This document shows, piece by piece, positions 28,548-36,658 of a stretch of 64,000 bases of DNA (positions within the stretch are counted from its first letter, which is position 1; the number at the start of each line of letters is the position of its first letter). The position numbers and the translations under genes are program-made. This DNA is from Nonomuraea rubra (GTDB taxonomy: Bacteria; Actinomycetota; Actinomycetes; Streptosporangiales; Streptosporangiaceae): NCBI RefSeq assembly GCF_014207985.1, contig NZ_JACHMI010000001.1, positions 6,245,001 to 6,309,000 on the forward strand, in the 5' to 3' direction. The notes under the pieces were generated by a model. It was given only the letters and a program-made list of their open reading frames with translations, did not search any database and had not been told where the DNA came from.

Positions 28548-29690
28548 ATGAAGATCACCGGCTGGGAGCTGCTCACCCTGCCCGATCACGGCGACAGCAT
28601 GATGCTGCTGGTCATCGACACCGACGAGGGCCTGTACGGCCTCGGCGAGGTCGGCATCAGGTCGAGGCAGAAGGCCGTGGCCGGGGCCATCGAGCACCTG
28701 GGCGAGCTCCTGATCGGCGAGGACCCCGCCAGGATCGAGCACCTGTGGCAGGTGCTGTTCCGGCGCGGGTTCTTCCCCGCCGACCGGTTCCTGTCGGCGG
28801 CCATCGCCGCGGTGGACGTGGCCCTGTGGGACATCCGCGGCAAGGCCCTCGGCGTGCCGCTCTACGAGCTGTTCGGCGGGCGGGTGCGGGATCACGTGGC
28901 GGCCTACACGCACCTGGGCGACGACTACCACGACGTGGAGGCGTTCCTGGACAAGGCGCGCGCCCTGGTCTCCGGCGGCTGGCGGCACCTGCGCTTCGCG
29001 GTGCCGCACGCGCCGGACGGGGTGCTCGACCAGCGGGCCTCGATGCGGGCGGGGATCGCGCTGTTCCACCGGATGCGGGAGGCGGTGGGCGAGGAGGTGG
29101 AGCTGATCCTCGACGTGCACACCAGGCTCGACCCGCCGGAGGCGGTCACGCTGTGCAGGGAGATCGAGGCGGCGCGACCGTACTTCGTGGAGGACCCGCT
29201 GCGCAGCGAGGGCCTGGACGCCTACCGCATGCTCAGGGCCCGTACGGCGGTGCCGCTGGCGGCGGGCGAGCAGTTCGGCTCGAAGTGGGAGTTCCAGCGC
29301 CTGGTGGAGCCGGACCTGATCGACTACGCCCGCGTGGACGTGGGCGTGGCGGCCGGCCTCACCGAGGCCAGGAAGATCGCGGCGATGTGCGAGACCCACT
29401 ACATCAAGCTCGCCACCCACAACCCCCTCGGCCCGGTGACCGCGGCCTCCTCGCTGCACCTGAACCTCGCCACCCCGAACGCCGCGGTCCAGGAGCACCA
29501 GGCCCAGCCGGAGCCCGCGATCGACGCGCTGTTCACGTCCCGGCCCACGATCAGGGGCGGGCGCGTGGAGCTGCCGGAGCTGCCCGGGCTGGGCGTGGAC
29601 ATCGACCGGGCCGCGGCGCGGCGCCACCAGGCCGTCGCCGCCGAACGCCCGCACCTGCGCACCCCGGACGGGGCCTTCACCAACTGGTGA
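28548..29690 (+). CDS. Enolase superfamily sugar-acid dehydratase (MR/MLE type)
   Basis: Likely dehydrates an aldonic or aldaric acid to a 2-keto-3-deoxy acid. The product has 380 residues from ATG 28548 after AAGGGGG. Metal ligands and catalytic residues fit the galactonate/mannonate dehydratase-like subgroup: Asp with a nearby His in LILDVHTRL, Glu in YFVEDPL, Glu in LAAGEQF, and the late His in LATHNPLGPV. The N-terminal capping domain contains AAIAAVDVALWDIRGKALG. It is divergent from lacI and presumably part of the same regulon, linking sugar uptake to an acid-sugar route. The exact substrate cannot be told. Confidence 0.87.
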   Translation: MKITGWELLTLPDHGDSMMLLVIDTDEGLYGLGEVGIRSRQKAVAGAIEHLGELLIGEDPARIEHLWQVLFRRGFFPADRFLSAAIAAVDVALWDIRGKALGVPLYELFGGRVRDHVAAYTHLGDDYHDVEAFLDKARALVSGGWRHLRFAVPHAPDGVLDQRASMRAGIALFHRMREAVGEEVELILDVHTRLDPPEAVTLCREIEAARPYFVEDPLRSEGLDAYRMLRARTAVPLAAGEQFGSKWEFQRLVEPDLIDYARVDVGVAAGLTEARKIAAMCETHYIKLATHNPLGPVTAASSLHLNLATPNAAVQEHQAQPEPAIDALFTSRPTIRGGRVELPELPGLGVDIDRAAARRHQAVAAERPHLRTPDGAFTNW

Positions 29691-29697
29691 CCCGGCC

Positions 29698-30339
29698 TCA
29701 TGGGGCGCCGGCCGGACGGCTCAGCAGTTCGCGGGCCAGCGCCTCACCCCACCAGCGCTCGATCCGGTCCGCCGGCCAGGAACGTTCGGTGCGCAGGGTG
29801 GTGTAGACGTCGATGTTGCACAGGGCGGCATAGATGTCGACGGCGGTGGGCACGTCCAGCCCGGGGCGGAGCGTGCCGTCCGGCCAGGAGGAGAACACCT
29901 GGGTGCGGTACTCGCCGACCTGCCGCCGGCCCAGCAGGTAGAAGTCCGCGAAGTCGGGCTCGGTGCGGCCCGCGTCACGGATCAGGGCGATGAGGTCGCC
30001 CGCGCGCTCGAAGAGGCGCCGGTCGTAGCCGGCCATTGCGGCCAGGTGCCGCCGGGGGTCGGTGGTGGCCTCCAGCTCGTCGATCTGCCGGGGCAGGTCC
30101 GCGGCCAGGTCCGCGGCGTCGGCCAGCGCCCAGACCAGCCCCGCCTTGTTCTGGTACGCCGCGTACACGGTCGGAACGGCCACCCCCGCCTCCCGGGCGA
30201 CGTCGCGCACGGTGGTCGCCGCCCAGCCCTGCGACAGGAACAGCCGGCGCGCGGCCTCCGCGATCCCCGCCCGCGTCTGCTTCGCCTGCGTCACGCGGCG
30301 CAGCGAGTTGTAGCTGCGCCGCCCTGTCTCGTTCTCCAT
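29698..30339 (-). CDS. TetR family repressor
   Basis: The 213-residue regulator has the HTH ATTVRDVAREAGVAVPTVYA followed by AYQNKAGLVWALADAADLAA at residues about 40-80. The helical C-terminal half is TetR_C-like and ends PADRIERWWGEALARELLSR. ATG 30339 is the first start. It is divergent from a small membrane protein at 30398, with a short perfect AT palindrome at 30366-30378 between them, so it probably controls that gene and itself. Confidence 0.86.
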   Translation of the reverse strand: MENETGRRSYNSLRRVTQAKQTRAGIAEAARRLFLSQGWAATTVRDVAREAGVAVPTVYAAYQNKAGLVWALADAADLAADLPRQIDELEATTDPRRHLAAMAGYDRRLFERAGDLIALIRDAGRTEPDFADFYLLGRRQVGEYRTQVFSSWPDGTLRPGLDVPTAVDIYAALCNIDVYTTLRTERSWPADRIERWWGEALARELLSRPAGAP

Positions 30340-30365
30340 GATTGCAACCCTGTCCCTACGCGGCT

Positions 30366-30378
30366 TATATTCAATATA
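30366..30378. promoter_or_regulatory. AT-rich palindrome in divergent promoter
   Basis: TATATT-C-AATATA is perfectly symmetric and stands out in a GC-rich gap of 58 bp. It can serve as a -10 region for either direction and as the core of a TetR operator. The membrane protein start lies 20 bp to its right. Confidence 0.5.
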
Positions 30379-30397
30379 TGCGCCGTAAAGTCAATTG

Positions 30398-31060
30398 GTG
30401 GTCACCGTGACCCTCACCAGTCTCGCGGGTGTCGCGGGCATGGGATTCGTGCTGCTCGCGATCGTCATCAACGTCGTCTACCTCCGCGCCGGGCTCCCGC
30501 TGCCCACCTCCGGCCAGCCCCTGGACGCGGTCACCGACGCGCTGGCCGGCCTCGGCAGGCGGCTCAACGCGCCCTCGATCGTCGCCCCGGCCACCTGGCT
30601 GTTCACCACCGTGTTCGCCGCCGGGCTGCTCGCCGCGCTCTGGCGGGGCGAGCAGCCCGGCAGCAACGCCTGGGCCATGCTCGGCTTCGCCGGCGTCCTC
30701 ATGCAGAACGCCACCTTCATGGTGGTCGAATCGCTGCGTTTCGGGATGGTCGCGGCCGCCCGGCACCACCGCGGCTCGGTGGCCGGGCTGTGGGCGTTCG
30801 GCAACGTGCTGTTCGGGTTCAACCAGGTCTTCCTGGCCATCGCGGTGCTCGGTTTCACCGCCGCCGGGGTGAGCCTGGCGTTCATCCCCGCCTGGCACGC
30901 GTGGCTGGGCTGGATCAGCGCCGCCCTGCTGTTCGTCTCCTCCATGGCCGCCCCGTACAACGCCGGCGGCACCAACCGCATCGCGGTGACCGGCCTGATC
31001 GGCTGGCTCGGCTGGGCCGCCTGGATCGTCGTCTACAGCATCACCCTGCTTGGCCTCTGA
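30398..31060 (+). CDS. Multi-pass membrane protein of unknown function
   Basis: The 220-residue product has about six hydrophobic helices: GVAGMGFVLLAIVINVVYL, WLFTTVFAAGLLAALW, WAMLGFAGVLMQNATFMVV, NQVFLAIAVLGFTAAGVSLAF, WISAALLFVSSMAA and IGWLGWAAWIVVYSITLLGL. GTG 30398 is taken as the start; TTG 30395 is possible, and no strong ribosome site is seen, so it may be nearly leaderless. I do not recognise a named family. It is divergent from, and probably regulated by, the TetR protein, which suggests a role in transport or membrane stress. Confidence 0.72.
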   Translation: MVTVTLTSLAGVAGMGFVLLAIVINVVYLRAGLPLPTSGQPLDAVTDALAGLGRRLNAPSIVAPATWLFTTVFAAGLLAALWRGEQPGSNAWAMLGFAGVLMQNATFMVVESLRFGMVAAARHHRGSVAGLWAFGNVLFGFNQVFLAIAVLGFTAAGVSLAFIPAWHAWLGWISAALLFVSSMAAPYNAGGTNRIAVTGLIGWLGWAAWIVVYSITLLGL

Positions 31061-31069
31061 GGAAGCAGG

Positions 31070-31837
31070 TCAGTCCTGGGTGGCCTCGGCGGAGAAGCCC
31101 GGCGGTGCCTGCAGGTCGTGGGCGCGGAACAGGACGGCGTGCTCGACACCCATGGCCTTTCCGCTCATCGCGGTGAACGTCGGGATGAAGTCCGCGGGGG
31201 CGGGGTGGCCGGGGAGTGCGGCCAGGTAGGCGGCGTGCGCCTCGAGTGAGGCGATGCCGCGCAGGAGCGGCTCGCCCGTGACCTCGACGCCGTGGGTCGC
31301 GGAGCCGGCCATTCCGGGGACGATGTACCAGCGCGCGGAGTGCGGTTCGAGGCCTTCCTCGTCGACCTGCTCGGGGAAGACCCACCGGTTGCCGGCGTCG
31401 CGTACCGCGTCGAGGGTCGCGAGCCCGGCCGCGCGGTGGTCGGCCTGGTCGAAGCCGTAGGGGGTCTCGATGTCGTAGCCGGTGCCGAGGACGACGTCGG
31501 GCTTGAAGCGGCGGATCTCCCGGCAGATGTCGCGGCGCAGGTCGAGCCCGTAGACGAGGACGCCGTCGGGGTGGCCGAGGACGGTCAGGTGCTTGACGCC
31601 GACGGCGGCGCAGGCGGCCCGCTGCTCGGCGACGCGCAGGCGTGCCGTCTCCTCGGGAGGGGTCGGCATGCCGGCCTCGCCGCGGGTGAGCAGGAGGTAG
31701 CCGACCTCGATGCCGCGTGCGGTCCAGCGGGCGACGGCCGCGGACGTGCCGTACTCCATGTCGTCGGGGTGCGCGACGACGCAGAGCACGCGCTGGAAGG
31801 ACTCCTCGGGCAGGGCAGGCAGTGTCATGCCGGACAT
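31070..31837 (-). CDS. PIG-L family deacetylase
   Basis: Zinc-dependent N-deacetylase of the GlcNAc-PI de-N-acetylase (LmbE) family. The 255-residue product has the metal and catalytic motif VVAHPDDMEYG near residue 22, GEAGMPTPPEETARLRVAEQ, VLGHPDGVL, and the second ligand region DIETPYGFDQADHRAAG. Relatives deacetylate mycothiol precursors, bacillithiol adducts or antibiotic intermediates. It stands alone, convergent with the membrane protein (9 bp apart). ATG 31837 or ATG 31828 could be the start. Confidence 0.88.
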   Translation of the reverse strand: MSGMTLPALPEESFQRVLCVVAHPDDMEYGTSAAVARWTARGIEVGYLLLTRGEAGMPTPPEETARLRVAEQRAACAAVGVKHLTVLGHPDGVLVYGLDLRRDICREIRRFKPDVVLGTGYDIETPYGFDQADHRAAGLATLDAVRDAGNRWVFPEQVDEEGLEPHSARWYIVPGMAGSATHGVEVTGEPLLRGIASLEAHAAYLAALPGHPAPADFIPTFTAMSGKAMGVEHAVLFRAHDLQAPPGFSAEATQD

Positions 31838-31931
31838 TCTTCCGCTGTGAGGGCCCGCCGTCCGCTGTTTGGAGACAGGGACTTTCGCCGGCGGGTGAGG
31901 TCCATCGGCCGGCCGGCGAAGGCTTCGGGGG

Positions 31932-32234
31932 TCAGGCGGAGCGTGACAGCGTGGCGGGCTCCACCGCGTGCGCGAACGGCAGTCCGCGGGCGTACCGGGT
32001 CAGCTCGTCGAGCGCGAGGTCGGCCATCCGGGCCAGCTCGCCTCCGAGCGGGCCCGCGATGTGCGGGGTGACCAGCACGTTGGGCAGGTCGTAGAGGCGG
32101 GATCCGGCGGGCAGGAACTCGGGCTCGGTGTGGTCCTCCCCCAGGTACGGGTCGCTGACCAGCACCTGGAACGAGAACGGCCGCAGCAGCTCGATCACCC
32201 GGCGGCCGATCCGGGAGGCCCCCACGATGGCCCG
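31932..32234 (-). pseudogene. D-2-hydroxyacid dehydrogenase remnant with internal deletion
   Basis: Reading leftward, IVGASRIGRRVIELLRPF is the dinucleotide-binding start of a 2-hydroxyacid dehydrogenase. After VLVSDPYLGEDHTEPEFLPA it jumps to SRLYDLPNVLVTPHIAGPLG and a normal C-terminus ending at 31932. About 75 residues carrying the catalytic Arg and Glu, and the whole N-terminal domain, are missing. Beyond about 32234 the sequence becomes a different gene on the opposite strand. It is clearly not functional. Confidence 0.78.
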
Positions 32235-32235
32235 C

Positions 32236-32682
32236 GGCTGCGCCGCTTCCTCGACGGCTACGCCCGCACCTTCGACGCCGGCGGCGGCATGCTGTACCAC
32301 GGCCGCTCGCTCACCTACCGCTTCGCCTCCGCCGCTCCCCTGTTCGCCGGGGCGCTGGCCGGCGCCACTCCCCTCACCCCCGGCCAGACCCGGCGCCTGG
32401 CCTCGGGTCCGCCAGACCGGCTGGGCGGCCCCCGGCTCCACGCTGGCCGGCCTGCACGGCTACACCAGCAGCTCGCTCTCGCCGGCGCCGCAGGGCACCG
32501 CGTTCACCGGCGAGGCCCGCGTCCCGGTCCTGGAAGGGATCGCGGAGGACGGCTGGGCGATCAGTGCCGCCGTCCTGGACGAGCGGGTGCCGCTGCCCGA
32601 GGCCGAGGCGGCCGGCGACCTGGTGCGGGTGGCCTGGCCGGACGGGGTGCGGCAGGCGTTCACGATCAACGGCCCGCGGTGA
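32236..32682 (+). pseudogene. DUF2264-like gene remnant
   Basis: A plus-strand fragment opens abruptly with LRRFLDGYARTFDAGGGMLY, then GRSLTYRFASAAPLFAGALA and TPLTPGQTRRLASG, a stretch typical of DUF2264 proteins (a family linked to uronic acid glycosidases). Near 32400 the frame shifts. The second frame reads GWAAPGSTLAGLHGYTSSSL and ends GVRQAFTINGPR at 32682, compatible with that family's C-terminal domain. The 5' part and most of the middle are gone. It meets the hydroxyacid dehydrogenase remnant head to head at about 32235. Confidence 0.6.
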
Positions 32683-32697
32683 CCGCCGCCGTCGTCC

Positions 32698-33348
32698 TCA
32701 GTGCCCGGCCGGCAGGCCGTAGCGGCTGAGGAACGTCGTGACCGCCTCCTCGCGCTGCCGCGCGAGCTCGCCGTCGTCCGCCGGTCCGGAGCTCGCCGCG
32801 AGCGTGAGCCGGTTGAGCGGGTCGCCGAGCACCAGCCAGGTGAACTGCTGCGCGGCGACGAGCGGGTCGTCGGCCTTGATCAGGCCCCGCGCCGCCAGGG
32901 TGGCGAGCGCGTCGGCGAGCAGCCGGGTGTTCCTGGTCCAGCTGCGCGTGACGTAGTCGGCGGCGACGTCCGGGAACCGCGCGGACTCCGTGGCGACCAG
33001 CGACCGCATGCGCAGCACGGGCTCGCTCAGCACGCCCGCGTGCATGACGTGCGCCAGCCGCAGCAGGCCGGCCCGCAGGTCCGTGGCCTCGGTCAGCGCC
33101 TGCGTGTGCGGCCGCATGGCGTCGTAGCCGCGGTCGACCCAGTCGCGGACCACCGCCGCGTACAGCCGCTCCTTCGAGGGGTACTCGCGGTAGAGCGTCT
33201 GTTTCGAGATCCGGGCGCGGGCGGCCACCTGGTCCATCGTCGCGCCGGGATAGCCCTGCGTGAGGAACACCTCGCGGGCGATGGCCAGCAGGTCCGCACC
33301 GCTGCTGCCTGCCGGGCGCCCGCGTGGCCGCCGTACCTCCTGCGACAT
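32698..33348 (-). CDS. TetR/AcrR family repressor
   Basis: The 216-residue regulator has an Arg-Pro-rich N-terminal arm (RRPRGRPAGSSGADLL), the HTH ATMDQVAARARISKQTLYRE with YPSKERLYAAVVRDWVDRGY, and a TetR_C domain of the AefR-like type (AQQFTWLVLGDPLNRLTLAA). ATG 33348 is preceded by AAGGAGGGCGG. It is divergent from a small membrane protein at 33424; two 16-bp operators lie between (33361-33408). Confidence 0.88.
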   Translation of the reverse strand: MSQEVRRPRGRPAGSSGADLLAIAREVFLTQGYPGATMDQVAARARISKQTLYREYPSKERLYAAVVRDWVDRGYDAMRPHTQALTEATDLRAGLLRLAHVMHAGVLSEPVLRMRSLVATESARFPDVAADYVTRSWTRNTRLLADALATLAARGLIKADDPLVAAQQFTWLVLGDPLNRLTLAASSGPADDGELARQREEAVTTFLSRYGLPAGH

Positions 33349-33360
33349 CCGCCCTCCTTA

Positions 33361-33408
33361 AGTACTTGACGGTACTATAACCCGAAGAATAAAGTACTTC
33401 TCAGTACT
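33361..33408. promoter_or_regulatory. Paired TetR operators spaced three helical turns apart
   Basis: AGTACTTGACGGTACT (33361-33376) and AGTACTTCTCAGTACT (33393-33408) share AGTAC/GTACT arms. Their start points are 32 bp apart, so both lie on the same DNA face. TTGACG (33366-33371) in the first site is a good -35 and ATAAAG (33389-33394) a weak -10 for the rightward genes. Binding to both would block that promoter fully. Confidence 0.75.
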
Positions 33409-33423
33409 GAAAGAGGGGACGAG

Positions 33424-33810
33424 ATGCTTGCTCTGGGAATCACCCTCGCCGCGGTCGCGGCCTTCATCACCAGTTCCGTCTACTACGCCGTGGCCACGCC
33501 GTTCGAGCGGCGCCGGCTGGGTGCCGCGGCGCCCGACCGGGGACGGCCGGCACCGTGGAAGGCCGCCGTGGAGCTGCTGCGGACCGCGCTGCTCGCCGGC
33601 GTGTTCGCCTGGATCGCGGCACAGGCCGACCTGCTGAGCTGGCCCTCGGCTCTGCTGCTCGCCGTCGCCATGTGGGTGGGCTTCCCGCTCATCCTGCTCA
33701 CCGGCTCGGTGCTGTGGGAACGCGTCCCGGTGGTCACCGCCGTGCTGCACGCCGGGGACTGGCTACTGAAACTGCTGCTCGTGGGGGCCGTGCTCGGCCT
33801 CCTGCACTGA
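33424..33810 (+). CDS. Small membrane protein, DUF1761-like
   Basis: The 128-residue product has four hydrophobic helices ([58 protein letters not shown] and [14 protein letters not shown]). The layout, with the Val-Tyr-Tyr near residue 20 and WVGF in the third helix, resembles DUF1761 proteins. AAGAGGGGA lies just before ATG 33424. It is the first gene after the double TetR operator and 20 bp ahead of the DUF1905 gene, so the two form a small regulated operon of unknown purpose. Confidence 0.75.
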   Translation: MLALGITLAAVAAFITSSVYYAVATPFERRRLGAAAPDRGRPAPWKAAVELLRTALLAGVFAWIAAQADLLSWPSALLLAVAMWVGFPLILLTGSVLWERVPVVTAVLHAGDWLLKLLLVGAVLGLLH

Positions 33811-33830
33811 CAACCCGAAGGGACCACCTG

Positions 33831-34124
33831 ATGAACACCGACCCCACGAAGCCCGGGCCGCTCGACCGCGAGTTCACCGCCGCGCTGCAGCAGAGCCCGG
33901 CCAAGGGCGGATGGACCTATGTCGTCATGGCCGGCTCGGCCGCGTACTTCGGCACCCGCGGCCTGGTCAAGGTGACCGGCACCGTCGACGGCCATCCGTT
34001 CACCAGCTCGTTCATGGCGCTCGGCGACGGGACCCACAAGCTGCCCATCGCCGCCCCGCTGCGCCGCGCCATCGGCAAGGCCGCCGGGGACGTGGTGACC
34101 GTACGGCTCACCGAGCGTCTCTAG
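33831..34124 (+). CDS. DUF1905 domain protein
   Basis: The 97-residue protein contains [40 protein letters not shown] and [20 protein letters not shown], the complete small barrel of DUF1905. GAAGGGA precedes ATG 33831 by eight bases. Family members are often fused to or beside YdeI-type proteins and have no proven biochemical role. It is probably co-transcribed with the preceding membrane protein under the TetR repressor. Confidence 0.82.
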   Translation: MNTDPTKPGPLDREFTAALQQSPAKGGWTYVVMAGSAAYFGTRGLVKVTGTVDGHPFTSSFMALGDGTHKLPIAAPLRRAIGKAAGDVVTVRLTERL

Positions 34125-34238
34125 CCCTCCAAAGATGCGGCGATAAACTTTCCGCCGGGCCGTGTCGATCCGCGGGCCGCTCGTTCGACCTTGGGGTGCG
34201 AGGGCCGAGAGGCGGCCCCGCCGGACGAGGAGCACGCG

Positions 34239-34601
34239 ATGCCGAAGTACCTGCTGATCATGCGGGGCACCGACGAGTCGAACGCGGCCATGATGGCCGA
34301 CATCGACGCGATGATGGTCAGGACCCGCCAGTTCATCGAGGAGATGGTCAAGGCCGGCGTGCTCCTCGCGGCGGAAGGGCTGGACGACCCCGGCCAGGGC
34401 GTCGTGGTCGACTTCAGCGGCGAGGCCCCGGTGGTCACCGACGGGCCGTACGGCGAGACCAAGGAGCTGTTCGGGGGTTTCTTCCTGCTCGACGTCGCCT
34501 CGAAGCAGGAGGCGGTCGAGTGGGCCAGGCGGGTTCCGGCGGCCCCGGGAGCCAAGGTCGAGGTGCGGCGGGTGCCCGGGAGCGACGAGGTCCCGCAGTG
34601 A
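34239..34601 (+). CDS. YCII/DGPF domain protein
   Basis: The 120-residue protein from ATG 34239 begins MPKYLLIMRGTDESNAAMMA and contains VTDGPYGETKELFGGFFLLD, the DGPF motif in DGPY form. Such proteins form ferredoxin-like dimers and very often lie next to ECF42-type sigma factors. That is the case here, as the sigma gene starts 40 bp downstream. They are thought to be members of the sigma regulon. The ribosome site GACGAGGAG is appropriately placed. Confidence 0.88.
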   Translation: MPKYLLIMRGTDESNAAMMADIDAMMVRTRQFIEEMVKAGVLLAAEGLDDPGQGVVVDFSGEAPVVTDGPYGETKELFGGFFLLDVASKQEAVEWARRVPAAPGAKVEVRRVPGSDEVPQ

Positions 34602-34641
34602 TCACCACGCGGCCGGCCGGGCGCGAGAGCGGCCGGAGCCG

Positions 34642-35859
34642 ATGAATGCGGCGGCCGGGGTCGAGGCCGTCTGGCGGATCGAGTCGGCGCGGATCGTCGC
34701 CGCGCTGACCCGGTTCACCGGCGATTTCGGGCTGGCCGAGGACGCGGCCCAGGAGGCGGTGGCCGAGGCGCTGACCTCGTGGCCGCTCGACCCTCCGGCG
34801 AGCCCGGCCGGCTGGCTGATGGCCACGGCCAGGCGGCGGGCGATCGACGCCATCCGCCGCCGGGCCGCCCTCCAGGAGCGATACGCCCTGCTGGCGGCCG
34901 GCCCGGCGATCGAGGACGAGTTCGATCCCGACGGCATCAATGACGACGTGCTGGCGCTGATGTTCATCAGCTGCCACCCGGTGCTCTCCCCCGAGGCCCG
35001 GGTGGCGCTGACCCTGCGCGTGGTCGGCGGCCTGTCCAGCGAGGAGATCGCCCGCGCGTTCCTCGTCCCCGTGCCGACCGTGCAGGCCCGCATCACCCGG
35101 GGCAAGAAGACGATCGCGGCGGCCGGGGTGCCGTTCGAGCTGCCGCCGGCCGCCGAGCGCCGGGAGCGACTGGGCGGCGTGCTCAGCGTCCTCTACGTCA
35201 TCTTCACCGAGGGGTCGACGGCCACGTCGGGCGACCGGCTGCTGCGCCCGGAGCTGGCGTACGAGGCGATCCGGCTGGCCCGCACGCTGGCCGCGCTGCA
35301 GCCGGACGAGCCGGAGGTGCACGGCCTGCTGGCGTTGTGCGAGCTGACGGCCGCGCGCTTCCCGGCCCGCACCGGCCCGGACGGCTCGCCGGTCCTGCTC
35401 GACGAGCAGGACCGGCGGCGGTGGGACTTCTCGGCGATCCATCGCGGGCTGGCCGCGCTCGCCAAGGCCGCCACGCGCGGTCTCGGCCCGTACGGCCTGC
35501 AGGCCGCGATCGCCGCCGCCCACGCCGCGGCGCCCTCGGTCGAGGCCACCGACTGGGACCGGATCGTGCTGCTCTACGAGGCGCTCGGCCGGGTCGCCCC
35601 CTCGCCGGTGGTCGAGCTCAACCGGGCCGTCGCCGTGGCCATGGCCTCGGGTCCGGCGCAGGCCCTGGCCATCGTGGACGAGCTGGTCGCCTCGGACCGG
35701 CTTCCCGGCTCGCATCTGGTGCCGGCCGTACGCGGTGAGCTGCTGGCCCGGCTCGGACGCCGGCCGGAGGCGCGCGCCGAGCTGGAACTGGCGGCGCGGC
35801 TGTGCGCCAACCAGCGCGAACGCTCGGTGCTGCTGCGCAAGGCGGCCGCGCTGAGCTGA
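34642..35859 (+). CDS. ECF sigma factor, ECF42 type with long C-terminal domain
   Basis: RNA polymerase sigma factor of 405 residues, twice the usual ECF length. Region 2 is FTGDFGLAEDAAQEAVAEAL with SPAGWLMATARRRAIDAIRR. Region 4 is LSSEEIARAFLVPVPTVQAR with ITRGKKTIAA. From about residue 180 a large helical, TPR-like domain follows (LSVLYVIFTEGSTATSGDRL, VHGLLALCELTAARFPAR, PSPVVELNRAVAVAMASGPA). This architecture plus the adjacent DGPF gene identifies the ECF42 group, where the C-terminal domain replaces an anti-sigma factor. Confidence 0.9.
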   Translation: MNAAAGVEAVWRIESARIVAALTRFTGDFGLAEDAAQEAVAEALTSWPLDPPASPAGWLMATARRRAIDAIRRRAALQERYALLAAGPAIEDEFDPDGINDDVLALMFISCHPVLSPEARVALTLRVVGGLSSEEIARAFLVPVPTVQARITRGKKTIAAAGVPFELPPAAERRERLGGVLSVLYVIFTEGSTATSGDRLLRPELAYEAIRLARTLAALQPDEPEVHGLLALCELTAARFPARTGPDGSPVLLDEQDRRRWDFSAIHRGLAALAKAATRGLGPYGLQAAIAAAHAAAPSVEATDWDRIVLLYEALGRVAPSPVVELNRAVAVAMASGPAQALAIVDELVASDRLPGSHLVPAVRGELLARLGRRPEARAELELAARLCANQRERSVLLRKAAALS

Positions 35860-35892
35860 CTCCCCCGGCCGCCCGGGCGAGGCGCAGCTTCG

Positions 35893-35931
35893 ACTAGAAG
35901 CGGACTATTTCATTAGATACGCTTCTAGTCA
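35893..35931. promoter_or_regulatory. Long inverted repeat upstream of a TetR gene
   Basis: Perfect 11-bp arms GACTAGAAGCG (35893-35903) and CGCTTCTAGTC (35921-35931) flank a 17-bp AT-rich spacer. It lies 27 bp before the TetR start at 35958 and after the ECF stop. It is probably an autoregulatory operator, with the arms one and a half to two and a half helical turns apart. Confidence 0.65.
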
Positions 35932-35957
35932 ATATTGTTCTGAAATCATGGTGCGCG

Positions 35958-36617
35958 ATGACTGAGCAGAAGAAGCGCCGCCCCTACTCCAGCGCTCTCC
36001 GGCAGGAGCAGGCCGAGGCCACGCGGCAGAAGATCGCGGCCGCGGCGCGGGAGTTGATGATCAGGAAGGGCTACGCCGACACGACCATGGCCGAGGTCGC
36101 CCGCGAGGCCGGCGTGGCACCCCAGACGCTCTACACCTCCTGCCCCGGCGGCAAACCCGCCCTGGCCAAGCTCGTCTACGACATCACGCTGGCCGGCGAC
36201 GCCCGGCCGCTGCCGCAGAGCGACCGCCCCGAGGTCCAGGCGATCATCGACGAGCCCGACCCCGCCCGCAAGCTGGCCCGGTACGCCGCCATGGCCGCCG
36301 GGATCCTCCGCCGCATCCAGCCCGTGCACCGCGTCCTGCGCGCGGCCGCCGCCGCCTCCCCGTCCGACGCGGGGCTCCAGGAGGTCCTGGCCGGCATCGA
36401 ACGCGAGAGGCTGAAAGGCAGCCACGGGCCGGCCCACCACCTGCACGCGCTCGGGGCCCTGCGGCCGGGCCTCACCCCGGCCAGAGCGGCCGAGCAGATC
36501 TACGTCCTGACCTCGACGGAGAACTTCGAGAAGCTGACCGAGGTCTGCGGGTGGACCGAGGCCGAGTGCGAGGAGTGGCTCGCCGGGATCCTCGCGGCCA
36601 CCCTCCTCCAGGCCTGA
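35958..36617 (+). CDS. TetR family regulator
   Basis: The 219-residue protein has a basic N-terminal arm (MTEQKKRRPYSSALRQEQAE) and the HTH TTMAEVAREAGVAPQTLYTS. The wing reads CPGGKPALAKLVYD instead of the usual NK-x-x-L, a small oddity. The C-terminal domain is helical, and ENFEKLTEVCGWTEAECEEW is typical of a TetR_C group in actinomycetes. It follows the 39-bp inverted repeat, its likely own operator. No obvious target gene sits next to it except the hypothetical at 36659. Confidence 0.85.
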   Translation: MTEQKKRRPYSSALRQEQAEATRQKIAAAARELMIRKGYADTTMAEVAREAGVAPQTLYTSCPGGKPALAKLVYDITLAGDARPLPQSDRPEVQAIIDEPDPARKLARYAAMAAGILRRIQPVHRVLRAAAAASPSDAGLQEVLAGIERERLKGSHGPAHHLHALGALRPGLTPARAAEQIYVLTSTENFEKLTEVCGWTEAECEEWLAGILAATLLQA

Positions 36618-36658
36618 CCCCACGGCTGGAGCGTGGATCTTGTGAGTAGGGTGCCGGC

